Source: Alphaproteobacteria bacterium (GTDB taxonomy: Bacteria; Pseudomonadota; Alphaproteobacteria; GCA-2731375). Taken from it: 61,271 nt of DNA. Under the pieces are notes generated by a model. That model searched no databases, had not been told where the DNA came from, and saw only the letters and a program-made list of their open reading frames with translations. The DNA is taken from positions 1-61,271 of the forward strand of contig JADHTB010000023.1 of NCBI GenBank assembly GCA_016776605.1, in the 5' to 3' direction. Made by a program: the position numbers and the translations under genes. Positions 46,428 through 54,816 of this stretch are shown here, one piece after another. How positions within the stretch are numbered: the first letter of the stretch is position 1; every line of letters begins with the position of its first letter.

Positions 46428-47606
46428 GTGATGCGGGTCCTGGATGATCTATCGCCGCGCGGCGCACGGGTGCTGGTGCGGGTCGACCTGAACGTGCCCA
46501 TGCGGGACGGCCGGGTCAGTGACGGCACCCGGATCGAACGGGCCGTCCCCACCCTGGCCGAACTGGCGGCGGCGGGCGCCAAGGTTATCGTGCTGTCCCA
46601 TTTCGGCCGACCCAGGGGCCAGGTTGTGCCGGAACTGTCGTTAACGCCACTGGCGCAAGCCCTGGCCGCCGCCCTGGGCCGCCCGGTCGCCTTCGCGGAT
46701 ATGGCTGCAGCGCCCGATGCGGTCGCCAAAATGACCGATGGCGATGTGCTGTTGCTGGAAAATGTGCGCTTTGATCCGGGCGAGGAAGCCAACGGATCGG
46801 ATTTTACCCAGGCGTTGGCGGCGCTGGGTGACATCTACGTCAACGACGCCTTTTCCTGCGCCCATCGGGCGCATGCCTCGACCACGGGGCTGGCGCATCT
46901 GTTGCCGGCGGCGGCGGGCCGGGCCTTGCAGGCCGAACTGACGGCCCTGGAAGCCACCCTTGCCAGCCCACGGCGGCCCGTGGCGGCCCTGGTGGGCGGG
47001 GCCAAGGTTTCCTCCAAGCTGGCGGTCCTGGGCCATTTGCTGGACAAGGTCGATCAATTGATCATCGGCGGCGGCATGGCAAATACCTTTTTGTTCGCCA
47101 AGGGCATCGCCATCGGCGCCTCTCTATGCGAAACCGATCTGGCCGAAACGGCCCGCGAAATCATCGCCAAAGCCGGCAAGGTCGGCTGCGAGATTGTCCT
47201 GCCGGTGGATGTGGTGCTGGCAAGGGAACTGCGCGCCGGGGCCGATACCGCCACCGTGCCGGTGGACAAGGTGCCCGGCGATATGATGATCCTGGATATC
47301 GGCCCAGCCAGCGTGGCCGATCTGACCCGGCGTCTGGCCGGCTGCCGAACGCTGCTATGGAACGGTCCTCTGGGCGCCTTTGAATTTCCGCCCTTTGATA
47401 ATGGTACGGTTAAGGTAGCCCAGGCCGCCGCGGCCCAGACCCGGGCGGGCGAATTGACCTCGGTCGCGGGGGGCGGCGATACCGTCGCGGCCCTGGCGCA
47501 TGCCGGCGTGGCGAACGATTTTACCTATGTCTCGACCGCCGGGGGCGCCTTCCTGGAATGGCTGGAAGGCAAGCCCCTGCCGGGCATCGAGGCATTGGAA
47601 AGCTAG
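46428..47606 (+). CDS. pgk: Phosphoglycerate kinase
   Basis: A 392-residue enzyme. RVDLNVPMRDGRV, LSHFGRPRG and LLENVRFDPGEEANG are the N-domain substrate motifs; GGAKVSSK and the GGGDTVAAL loop bind nucleotide. The first codon is GTG at 46428, followed at once by ATG at 46431. It is cotranscribed with gap and possibly the substrate-binding gene. Confidence 0.95.
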   Translation: MMRVLDDLSPRGARVLVRVDLNVPMRDGRVSDGTRIERAVPTLAELAAAGAKVIVLSHFGRPRGQVVPELSLTPLAQALAAALGRPVAFADMAAAPDAVAKMTDGDVLLLENVRFDPGEEANGSDFTQALAALGDIYVNDAFSCAHRAHASTTGLAHLLPAAAGRALQAELTALEATLASPRRPVAALVGGAKVSSKLAVLGHLLDKVDQLIIGGGMANTFLFAKGIAIGASLCETDLAETAREIIAKAGKVGCEIVLPVDVVLARELRAGADTATVPVDKVPGDMMILDIGPASVADLTRRLAGCRTLLWNGPLGAFEFPPFDNGTVKVAQAAAAQTRAGELTSVAGGGDTVAALAHAGVANDFTYVSTAGGAFLEWLEGKPLPGIEALES

Positions 47607-47631
47607 TTTTCGTTCACATCCAGGCGGTGAA

Positions 47632-48558
47632 ATGGCAGGTTTACGAAAAATCGAATACGGACTGCCGTCGGGAAATGACGCCCTTACCGTCAGGCTTGGC
47701 ATCGAAAAAGGTATCTTCGAGGACGAAGGACTGGACCTTTCCGCGCGGATCGTGTTTGGCGGACCCGAGCTAGCCGCCGCTTATGATTCAGGCGACATAT
47801 CGATCGGCGGCATCGGATCGCCGTCGGGGCTGAACGCCATTGCCGCGGGCAAACGTTTCAAGGTCATCGGCAGTGGCTGTCGGCAGCGGGCGCATATGTT
47901 CCTTGGCGTACGCAAGGGCATCCACGATTACCAGGAATTGCGCGGCAAGCGGCTTGGGCTTTTGAGCATCGGCAGCTGCCCGTCATGGATCGTGCGAAAG
48001 ATATTGATCCACAATGGGCTGGACCCGGACGAGGACGTCATTCTGGTGCCGTTGCACGAGGAATATCCGCGCATCGTCGAATTCTTGGAGGAGGGGCGGA
48101 TCGATGCCTTTCTGGCGACCGAGCCCAACCTCTCCATCGGCGAGGACAGGGGTGTTCTGGACATTTGGGCGGCCGCGTACGAAGCGCCCTATCTGCCCCA
48201 TTTCCAATGGATCGTCCGAGTCGCGAATACGGATTTTATCGAGCGCGAGCCCGATCTGGTTGCCGCTGTCCTGCGCGGCTGCCAGCGCTCGGCGCATTAC
48301 GCCGCCAACTATATGGATGAATTCGCGGCTTTCATGGCAAAACTTTACGGCGCCAGCGAGCAGTCCGCGCGCCGTGCCGTTGCCCGCGAGTTGCCGCTGT
48401 ACCAGCTCGATTGCCAAGTCGACATGCCGGGGCTGCAGGCATCTCTCGACATGTTGCATGATTTCGGAGGGATCGACCGGCCAATGCAGGCCGAAGATTT
48501 CACGGATTTACGCTTCCAACCTGATCGAAATTACGCTCATCTGGATAATATTCGGTAA
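47632..48558 (+). CDS. ABC-transporter substrate-binding-like protein (NMT1/THI5/SsuA type), no signal peptide
   Basis: A 308-residue protein from the ATG at 47632. It starts with a beta-strand (KIEYGLPSGNDALTVRLGIEKGIFEDEGLDL), the typical N-lobe of SsuA/THI5-type binding folds, then GGPELAAAYDSGDISIGGIGSPSGLNA and GRIDAFLATEPN (substrate loops). There is no signal peptide or lipobox and no transporter gene nearby. It sits between pgk and fba and is unlike its neighbours in role. A cytoplasmic sensor or enzyme is possible. Confidence 0.65.
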   Translation: MAGLRKIEYGLPSGNDALTVRLGIEKGIFEDEGLDLSARIVFGGPELAAAYDSGDISIGGIGSPSGLNAIAAGKRFKVIGSGCRQRAHMFLGVRKGIHDYQELRGKRLGLLSIGSCPSWIVRKILIHNGLDPDEDVILVPLHEEYPRIVEFLEEGRIDAFLATEPNLSIGEDRGVLDIWAAAYEAPYLPHFQWIVRVANTDFIEREPDLVAAVLRGCQRSAHYAANYMDEFAAFMAKLYGASEQSARRAVARELPLYQLDCQVDMPGLQASLDMLHDFGGIDRPMQAEDFTDLRFQPDRNYAHLDNIR

Positions 48559-48587
48559 CCAATCCTCATTCAGACTATGACTGTGCC

Positions 48588-48992
48588 ATGCGGGCAATCA
48601 TTTTTCATCATTTGCAACAGGCCGAAAGCGCGCTGGCGGTAGCGGCTGCGTTACGCCGGCCTATAGCCTTGCTGACCGCGCCGGGGGCGGCGGCCTATGG
48701 CGGGCCCGGGTTCTATCTGGCCATTGTGGAACAGGCCCGGCAGCGCCATCCAGGGGCGGATGTGCGCGCCATTCTGGACTGCGGCGCGGACGGCGCCATG
48801 GCGCAAATGGCCTTGGCCTTGGGCTGGCGCTGTCTGGTGCTGAGCGGCAAAGAGGTGGTCCGCGAGAAGCTTCGCGAGATCGCCGCCACCTACGGCGCCG
48901 AGGTTCTACCGCGGCCGCCCAAGGCCCTGGATCCGGGCGCCGGGGCGGCGGATATTACCGCCCAATGCCAATCATTTCTCGATCCTCATTAA
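48588..48992 (+). CDS. Conserved-looking protein of unknown function (134 aa)
   Basis: A 134-residue alpha/beta protein: IIFHHLQQAESALAVAAAL, PIALLTAPGAAAYGGPGFYL, and RAILDCGADGAMAQMALALGW, then LVLSGKEVVREKLREIA. The alternation of strands and helices with an ILDCGADG loop recalls a Rossmann-like fold, but no family was recognised. It lies between the substrate-binding-like gene and fba, same strand. Confidence 0.6.
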   Translation: MRAIIFHHLQQAESALAVAAALRRPIALLTAPGAAAYGGPGFYLAIVEQARQRHPGADVRAILDCGADGAMAQMALALGWRCLVLSGKEVVREKLREIAATYGAEVLPRPPKALDPGAGAADITAQCQSFLDPH

Positions 48993-49068
48993 GGATCGTT
49001 GCCAGCGCTTCCGGGCTTTGTTATTCAGGTGGAAATGATTGTCGGCTAGCCGGACAGGGAGTTTCAAA

Positions 49069-50103
49069 ATGACGAAATTGGATATTGTCGCCAATGCGGC
49101 GCGCATGGTTGCGCCGGGCAAGGGTATTCTTGCCGCCGATGAGAGCACGGGCACCATTAAAAATCGCCTGGATAGTATAAATGTTCCCTGCACCGAGGAT
49201 AATCGCCGCGACTACCGGCAATTGCTGTTCACCACGCCGGGTGCGGGCGATTACATTTCCGGCGTCATCTTGTATGACGAAACCTTGCGGCAATCGGGCA
49301 CCGACGGCGTGCCGTTTCCCAAGCTACTGTGGGACAATGGTATTCTGCCGGGCATCAAGGTGGATGCCGGCGCCAAGGACCTGGCCGGCTCGCCGGGTGA
49401 AAAGGTGACCGAAGGCCTGGATGGCCTGCGCGAGCGTCTGGCTGAATATGCCGAACTCGGTGCGGCCTTTACCAAATGGCGGGCGGTGATCGATATTGGC
49501 GGCGGCATGCCCAGCCGTGCCTGTCTGGAGGCCAATGCCCACGCCCTGGCCCGGTATGCCGCCCTGTCGCAGGAAGCCGGCCTGGTGCCAATCGTGGAGC
49601 CGGAAGTATTGATGGATGGCGATCACGATATAGAACGCTGCCGGGAGGTGACGGAAGCGGCCCTGCAATTGACCTTCCGGGAATTGTTCAATCAGAATGT
49701 CCTTCTGGAAGGTATGGTGCTGAAGCCGAACATGGTGCTGCCGGGCAAGAAATGCGCCCGGCAAAATTCTGTCCAGGAAGTAGCCGAAATGACCGTCAAG
49801 GTGCTGCGCCGCCAGGTGCCCGGCGCGGTGCCGGGCATTGCCTTCCTCTCGGGCGGGCAATCGGAAGAAGACGCCACGGCGCACCTCAATGCCATGAATA
49901 ATCCCAAAACAATGGCGCGCGCCCTACCCTGGGAATTGAGCTTCTCCTACGGCCGTGCCTTGCAGGCCTCGGCGCTGCAAGCCTGGCGTGGCAAGGCGGA
50001 GAATGTACCCGCCGCCCAGGCCGCCCTGGCCCATCGCGCCAAGCTGAACAGCCTGGCCCGCAGCGGTGATTATCAGAGCGGAATGGAACAGGGCGCCGCC
50101 TGA
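49069..50103 (+). CDS. Fructose-bisphosphate aldolase, class I
   Basis: The ATG at 49069 yields 344 residues with the class I N-terminus [23 protein letters not shown]. The Schiff-base Lys lies in [14 protein letters not shown], and [19 protein letters not shown] is a family signature. It cleaves fructose 1,6-bisphosphate without a metal. Its stop shares one base with the thiE start (TGATG). Confidence 0.93.
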   Translation: MTKLDIVANAARMVAPGKGILAADESTGTIKNRLDSINVPCTEDNRRDYRQLLFTTPGAGDYISGVILYDETLRQSGTDGVPFPKLLWDNGILPGIKVDAGAKDLAGSPGEKVTEGLDGLRERLAEYAELGAAFTKWRAVIDIGGGMPSRACLEANAHALARYAALSQEAGLVPIVEPEVLMDGDHDIERCREVTEAALQLTFRELFNQNVLLEGMVLKPNMVLPGKKCARQNSVQEVAEMTVKVLRRQVPGAVPGIAFLSGGQSEEDATAHLNAMNNPKTMARALPWELSFSYGRALQASALQAWRGKAENVPAAQAALAHRAKLNSLARSGDYQSGMEQGAA

Positions 50104-50780
50104 TGGCGTCGCCCGCGGACAGTAGCGCGGACCGCTGCCGCCTGTATCTGATCACGCCGCCGGCATTCGAGCCGGCCGCTTTCGCAGAGGATCTGCGCGC
50201 GGCCCTGGACGGCGGCGACGTGGCCTGCCTGCAATTGCGCCTGAAAGACGTGGACGACGATGCGGTGCGCCGGGCGGCCGAGGTGCTGATGCCCGTGGCC
50301 CAGGAATACGACGTCGCTTTCCTGATCAATGATCGCCCCGATTTGGCGTTGGAATTGCGTGCCGACGGCTGTCATGTGGGCCAGGAAGATACCCCCTATG
50401 GCGCGGCGCGGGCCATTCTGGGCGCCGATCATATTATCGGCGTCACCTGCCATGCCTCGCGCCATCTAGCCATGGAGGCGGCGGAAGCGGGCGCCGATTA
50501 TGTTGCCTTTGGCGCCTTCTTCGCCACCGGGACCAAGCAGGCCAAGGCCGCGGCGGATCTGGAAATTCTGGAATGGTGGTCGGGAATGTTCGAGGTGCCC
50601 TGTGTCGCCATCGGCGGCATCACGGTGGAGAATTGCCCGCGCCTGGTTACGGCGGGGGCGGATTTTCTATCGGTCGTGGCCGGAGTCTGGCAATATCCGC
50701 AAGGTCCCGGCGCCGCTGTGCGGGACTTCAACAAGGCCATTGCCGAGGCCCCCAGTAAGGCGTCCGGTGAGGCACAATGA
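50103..50780 (+). CDS. thiE: Thiamine phosphate synthase family protein
   Basis: A 225-residue TIM barrel. [43 protein letters not shown] and [14 protein letters not shown] are ThiE blocks; [10 protein letters not shown] and LSVVAGVW complete the barrel. ThiE couples HMP diphosphate and thiazole phosphate. Divergence from typical ThiE (LRLKD, LGAD-type loops) means it could be the TenI-like branch. It overlaps fba and the next gene. Confidence 0.82.
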   Translation: MASPADSSADRCRLYLITPPAFEPAAFAEDLRAALDGGDVACLQLRLKDVDDDAVRRAAEVLMPVAQEYDVAFLINDRPDLALELRADGCHVGQEDTPYGAARAILGADHIIGVTCHASRHLAMEAAEAGADYVAFGAFFATGTKQAKAAADLEILEWWSGMFEVPCVAIGGITVENCPRLVTAGADFLSVVAGVWQYPQGPGAAVRDFNKAIAEAPSKASGEAQ

Positions 50781-51211
50781 CCCTCTCGATACAAAATGAA
50801 AAAATGGCCCTCGGCTTGATCGAGGGCGGGTTGACCCTGTCAGGTGTTCTCGCGGCCCTCACGCCCCTGGCCCTGTGGGTGTCCTGGTCCGAACTTATTT
50901 TCTATTTGGTTCTATCGGTTGGCTGCGGCGCCTTCGTGGTCTTTGTCGGACTGGCCCGGTTGCGCGGCTTTATTGTTCCCGACCACGCGCCGGGCGGCAA
51001 GGCCGCGGATTTTGCAAACCTGACCCAACGGCGGATCGATTGGGAACAGTTGCAGGAGGACGACCGCGAGGTACGCATTCGCCAACGCTCCATCAAAGGC
51101 GATGCCAAGCGTGAATTCGGCTATATGATACGCATCACCTCCTTTTTGATCCTGGTCGTTGGGCTGTTATTCCTGGCCCTCTGGGCGACAATGGAATTCC
51201 TCTACAGCTAA
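50777..51211 (+). CDS. Membrane protein with three helices, paralogue of 2355-2597 protein
   Basis: A 144-residue protein. Two N-terminal helices contain [22 protein letters not shown], which matches LTPLALWITWSEFTFFLVLAVG in the small protein at 2355-2597. A hydrophilic loop ([19 protein letters not shown]) and a third helix near the C-terminus follow ([18 protein letters not shown]). The function is unknown. Its start overlaps the thiE stop by four bases, so it belongs to the fba-thiE transcript. Confidence 0.65.
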   Translation: MTLSIQNEKMALGLIEGGLTLSGVLAALTPLALWVSWSELIFYLVLSVGCGAFVVFVGLARLRGFIVPDHAPGGKAADFANLTQRRIDWEQLQEDDREVRIRQRSIKGDAKREFGYMIRITSFLILVVGLLFLALWATMEFLYS

Positions 51212-51270
51212 GGGCATTTTGGTCTGGCGGAAGAGATTGACAGCGCGCGCCATCTGCGCCGCAATAGGGG

Positions 51271-52479
51271 ATGGATCAGAGCAGGCAACCCAAAGTCCCC
51301 GTCAAAGCCCCTGCCAAAGCCCCAGAATCTCCAGGGCCATTGGCCCAGGCGCGGCAGTTGGCGGACGCGCTGGATGCCGCCGCCGACGAAGTTGAACAAA
51401 CCCGGCGCATAGGCGAACCGCTGCTGACACAGCTGCACCAGGCGCGGCTGTTCCGCATGCTGTTGCCACGGGAACTTGGCGGTGACGAGGTACCCCCGGA
51501 CGAATATTTGCTGGCCCTGGAAGAAATCGCGCGCCATGACGCCTCCGTGGCCTGGAACCTTTTCGTCGGCAACAGCGCGGCGCTGATTGCGCCGTTTCTG
51601 GAGGTAGAGGCGGCACGGACCATTTTCACCGACCCTCGTGCCGCCGTTGCCTGGGGGCCGCCCCATGGCGGCACGGCGGACGCCGAGGCGGGTGGTTACC
51701 GGGTCAGCGGCAAATGGGATTTCGCCTCCGGCTGCCGGCAGGCAACCTGGATGGGCATCCATTGCCGCGTGAAAGAGGCCGATGGCAGTCTGCGTTTAAA
51801 CAACGCCGGGCGGCCGACCATACGAACGCTGTTGTTTCCCAGGAATCAGGCCACCTTGCACGATACCTGGAATACCATCGGCCTGCGCGGCACGGCCTCG
51901 GATTCCTATAGCGTGAACAACCTCTTTGTGCCCGAGGCCTTCTCCACCACCCGTGAAGATCCAACCCTGCGGCGCAAGAGCGGGCCGCTTTATGCCTTTC
52001 CCATGCAGGGCCTGTACGCCGTTGGCGTGGCGGGTGTCGCCCTGGGCACCGCCCGGGCGATGCTGTCGGCATTCGTCGACCTGGCCGCCGAAAAGACGCC
52101 GCGCGGACTATCCCGGCTGGCGGACACACCGGCCGTGCAATCGGGCCTTGGCCATAACGAAGCGACCCTGGGCGCGGCGCGGGCCTATCTGCTGGAGGCT
52201 CTGCGCGAGGTCTATGCGGGGGCCGGCGAGATCGACCCCATTGATATACCCGACCGGGCCCGCGTGCGCCTGGCCGCGACCCATGCCATACATGGCGCCA
52301 TCGAGGTCGCGGACTGGGTTTATAAAGAGGCTGGCGTCAGCGCAATTTTCCCCGGCACCCCGTTCGAGCGCCGCTTCCGCGACATGCATACATTGTCGCA
52401 GCAAATCCAATCCCGTGGCGCCCATTACGAAGCCGCCGGTCAGGTTCTGCTGGGCATCCCACCGGAAATTTACTTTTAA
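51271..52479 (+). CDS. Acyl-CoA dehydrogenase-fold flavin monooxygenase (DszC/HsaA-like)
   Basis: A 402-residue protein with the acyl-CoA dehydrogenase fold. The N-domain (PLLTQLHQARLFRMLLPRELGG, SVAWNLFVGNSAAL), the beta domain (VSGKWDFASGCRQATW) and the C-terminal helices (HTLSQQIQSRGAHYEAAGQV) match group D flavin monooxygenases. These use reduced flavin from a separate reductase; no reductase gene is adjacent. No catalytic Glu of true dehydrogenases is apparent. The substrate is unknown. Confidence 0.75.
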   Translation: MDQSRQPKVPVKAPAKAPESPGPLAQARQLADALDAAADEVEQTRRIGEPLLTQLHQARLFRMLLPRELGGDEVPPDEYLLALEEIARHDASVAWNLFVGNSAALIAPFLEVEAARTIFTDPRAAVAWGPPHGGTADAEAGGYRVSGKWDFASGCRQATWMGIHCRVKEADGSLRLNNAGRPTIRTLLFPRNQATLHDTWNTIGLRGTASDSYSVNNLFVPEAFSTTREDPTLRRKSGPLYAFPMQGLYAVGVAGVALGTARAMLSAFVDLAAEKTPRGLSRLADTPAVQSGLGHNEATLGAARAYLLEALREVYAGAGEIDPIDIPDRARVRLAATHAIHGAIEVADWVYKEAGVSAIFPGTPFERRFRDMHTLSQQIQSRGAHYEAAGQVLLGIPPEIYF

Positions 52480-52493
52480 ATGCGCGCCGCGAG

Positions 52494-53405
52494 ATGACGC
52501 TGGCCGCAATCGTCCCGCCAACCTGGCGCGATAATTTTATTGGTTTTTTGCTGGTCCTGCTGGGGGGGCTTTTCATTACCTCGCTGACCTGGATCGTCCG
52601 TAGCGTGGCCGATGACATCCATCCTTTGCAGGCAGGTTTCATGCGCTATGGCTTCGGCACCCTGTTGCTGCTGCCCCTGATCATCAAGTTCCACAGGTCG
52701 GACTTCGACTTGAAATTAGTGGGCAGCCATTTTTTACGCGGCTTCGTTCATGCCTTCAGCGTGCTGCTGTGGTTTTATGCGGTGACGCAGATCAGCCTGG
52801 CCGATCTGACCGCGTTAAGTTTTACCTCGCCGGTCTTCGTCACCATCGGGGCGTTCCTGTTCCTGGGCGAAACCTTCAGCCATCGCCGGTTGGGCGGCAT
52901 TATTTTCGCCTTCATCGGCGCGGTCGTGATATTGCGGCCCGGCGTTGAAACCATCTCCATCGGCGCCATCGCCATCCTGGTTGCCTCGCCGTTTCAGGCC
53001 GCCTCGACCTTGATCGGCAAGCACCTGGTACGGCGAACGTCCATCTATGCCATGGTTTTTTATCTGTCCCTGTTCGTGACCCTGGTCAGCCTGATCCCCA
53101 CCTGGTTCGTCTGGACGACGCCGTCGTTGCACACCTGCGCCCTGACCTTCGCCGCCGCCGTGATGGCCACGTTGGCGCATTTTTGCTGGAGCAAGAGCTT
53201 CCAGATCGCTGATTTGTCATTTACCCAGCCGGGCTTTTATTTCACTCTGATCTGGGCCGCCGCCATCGGCTTTTTTGCCTTTGGTGAACGGCCCGACCTA
53301 TGGTCAGGCCTGGGTGCGGCGATTATCATCGCCGCCACGGCCTATATTTCGGCCCGTGAGCGGCAGCTCCACAATCGGGCCAATGCAGTGGGAGTGAAGA
53401 CATGA
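52494..53405 (+). CDS. DMT-superfamily transporter (EamA)
   Basis: A 303-residue protein with about ten helices in two EamA repeats (LLVLLGGLFITSLTWIV and LADLTALSFTSPVFVTIGAFLFLGE). The C-terminal repeat ends in FFAFGERPDLWSGLGAAIII. Substrate unknown. It starts 15 bases after the upstream flavoenzyme stop and overlaps ubiX (ATGA), suggesting a common transcript. Confidence 0.85.
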   Translation: MTLAAIVPPTWRDNFIGFLLVLLGGLFITSLTWIVRSVADDIHPLQAGFMRYGFGTLLLLPLIIKFHRSDFDLKLVGSHFLRGFVHAFSVLLWFYAVTQISLADLTALSFTSPVFVTIGAFLFLGETFSHRRLGGIIFAFIGAVVILRPGVETISIGAIAILVASPFQAASTLIGKHLVRRTSIYAMVFYLSLFVTLVSLIPTWFVWTTPSLHTCALTFAAAVMATLAHFCWSKSFQIADLSFTQPGFYFTLIWAAAIGFFAFGERPDLWSGLGAAIIIAATAYISARERQLHNRANAVGVKT

Positions 53406-53971
53406 GCCTGCCTCTGGTGGTAGCGATCACGGGCGCCAGCGGTGTCATCTATGGCATCGAAATTCTGCGCGCCCTGGGCAAGCTGGAAATACCAACCCAC
53501 CTGATCGTCAGCGAGGCGGCGGCGCGGACCCTGCTGCTGGAAACCGATATCCCCCTGGCCGAGGTGCGCGCCCTGGCCGACGTGGTGCATGCCAACAAGG
53601 ATATTGCCGCTTCCATTGCCTCGGGCTCCTTTCTGACCCGGGGCATGATCGTCGCGCCCTGTTCCATCAAGACCCTGTCGGCCATCGCCAATTCCTATGA
53701 TGCCGACCTGATAACCCGGGCGGCGGATGTGATGTTGAAGGAACGCCGCCCCCTGGTGCTGATGGTGCGCGAAACGCCGTTGCATAAAGGCCATCTGGAC
53801 CTGATGGCCCGCGCGGCGGACTACGGCGCCATCATCCTGCCGCCCATGCCGGCCTTTTACCACAAGCCCAAAACCATCCAGGACATCGTCGACCAGGGCG
53901 TCGGCCGCGCCCTGGACCAGTTGGGCGTCACCCACGCCCTGTTCCCCCGTTGGGACGACGAGAAAGCTTAG
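53402..53971 (+). CDS. ubiX: Flavin prenyltransferase UbiX
   Basis: A 189-residue flavoprotein. ITGASGVIYGIEILRAL is the FMN/dimethylallyl phosphate pocket start, SIASGSFLTRGMIVAPCSIKTL the conserved Ser/Lys loop, and RRPLVLMVRETPLHKGHLDLM the family signature. It makes prenylated FMN, the cofactor of UbiD-type decarboxylases used in ubiquinone synthesis and aromatic acid decarboxylation. No ubiD gene is in the window. Confidence 0.93.
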   Translation: MSLPLVVAITGASGVIYGIEILRALGKLEIPTHLIVSEAAARTLLLETDIPLAEVRALADVVHANKDIAASIASGSFLTRGMIVAPCSIKTLSAIANSYDADLITRAADVMLKERRPLVLMVRETPLHKGHLDLMARAADYGAIILPPMPAFYHKPKTIQDIVDQGVGRALDQLGVTHALFPRWDDEKA

Positions 53972-54256
53972 GGTGTCCGTTATAGGCAAGGCCTAATTTC
54001 AGTCCAGGCCCCGATTTTCTCACGTGTTGATAACTTTATTCAGGGGAACAAGCCGGCGGCGGCCTGCGATGACGCCTTGCTTGAGCGCCTGCGTGGAGAT
54101 CAAGAAGCCGCCTAGTCAGGCACCTTCGTTGAAACCCGACTCGCCTAAGATGTTGCACAGCCTGGACCAGCGGGGATCCGGCTGGGTCAGCCACGGATCG
54201 CCGTGTCTCGGGGCGAAGGCGGGCTGACCGCAACCACGAAAGCCTATAGACGAAAG
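53972..54256. other. Convergent intergenic region with no recognised gene
   Basis: This 285-base gap separates ubiX from the UGSC gene. Small frames on both strands have no family similarity. GTTGATAACTTTATTCAGGG lies near 54025-54044. No clear terminator was found for either gene. Confidence 0.3.
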
Positions 54257-54787
54257 CTACCCAGCGGCTTGCAATAGCCGCGCGCTAACCTGTTCGGCCG
54301 TGGCGCGCGCCCTCGCCAGCAGGCCCGCATCATCGGCGCTGCTTATGGGATGCTCGATGACGCCAAATGCGTAATCGGGCATGCCCAGGACACGGCACAT
54401 CAATTCCGCCGCACTGACAAACTGCGTGGTCATCACGCCAATCGCCGGGACCCCAAGACGTTCCGCTGCCACCGCATCATGCAAACTGCACGAAGAGCAA
54501 CTGCCTCAATCGCCAATGCCCGAGATCACCGCGTCCCATTGCGGAATTTCTTCCAGGATCGCGGGGTCGGCGGGCGCGCTGTAATTCGACTTTACCCGCA
54601 TGATTACATCCGCCACGCCAAATTCGGCCCGCAGCATTTTATCAAGATGAGCAAAATATGCCGCCGTTCCCTCCTTGCCGTTGGAGATGAAGCCCACGGT
54701 CTTGCCCTGCAGCGAGGCCATGCGTGGCGCGGGCCGGCCCAGCGCCGTGGCCATTTCACTGCTCGGATCCAATACACGTAATGTCAT
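54257..54787 (-). CDS. UGSC-family selenoprotein with in-frame UGA (Sec94)
   Basis: Two ORFs split by a TGA at 54508-54506 are in one frame and one protein: from the ATG at 54787 (AAGGGA upstream) to 54257, 176 residues with selenocysteine at 94. Around the TGA it reads VISGIGD-U-GSCSSCSLHDAV, matching the UGSC (seleno)protein family, in which U or Thr/Cys is found at that site. U94-G-S-C97 is a UxxC redox-type motif; Cys100 follows. The N-domain is Rossmann-like (KTVGFISNGKEGTAAYFAHLD). A SECIS-like hairpin starts 12 bases after the TGA. The function is unknown; the partner gene 54817-56016 is upstream. Confidence 0.82.
54477..54493 (-). promoter_or_regulatory. Bacterial SECIS element
   Basis: Read on the minus strand, TCGTGCA-GTT-TGCATGA forms a 7-bp stem (including one G-U) and a three-base GUU loop. 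The loop starts 19 bases after the UGA. Position, stem and G/U loop fit the consensus for bacterial selenocysteine insertion signals recognised by SelB. Confidence 0.68.
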
Positions 54788-54816
54788 GTCTGCCGTTCCC
54801 TTCAGGTAGAATAAAT

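Noticed and set aside
54024..54233. Short frames on both strands between ubiX and the UGSC gene
   Set aside because: No family similarity and no good start signals.
54257..54787. UGSC gene as a pseudogene split by a nonsense mutation
   Set aside because: The break is a TGA exactly at the U of the UGSC motif, and a hairpin of SECIS form follows. Coding quality continues through it.
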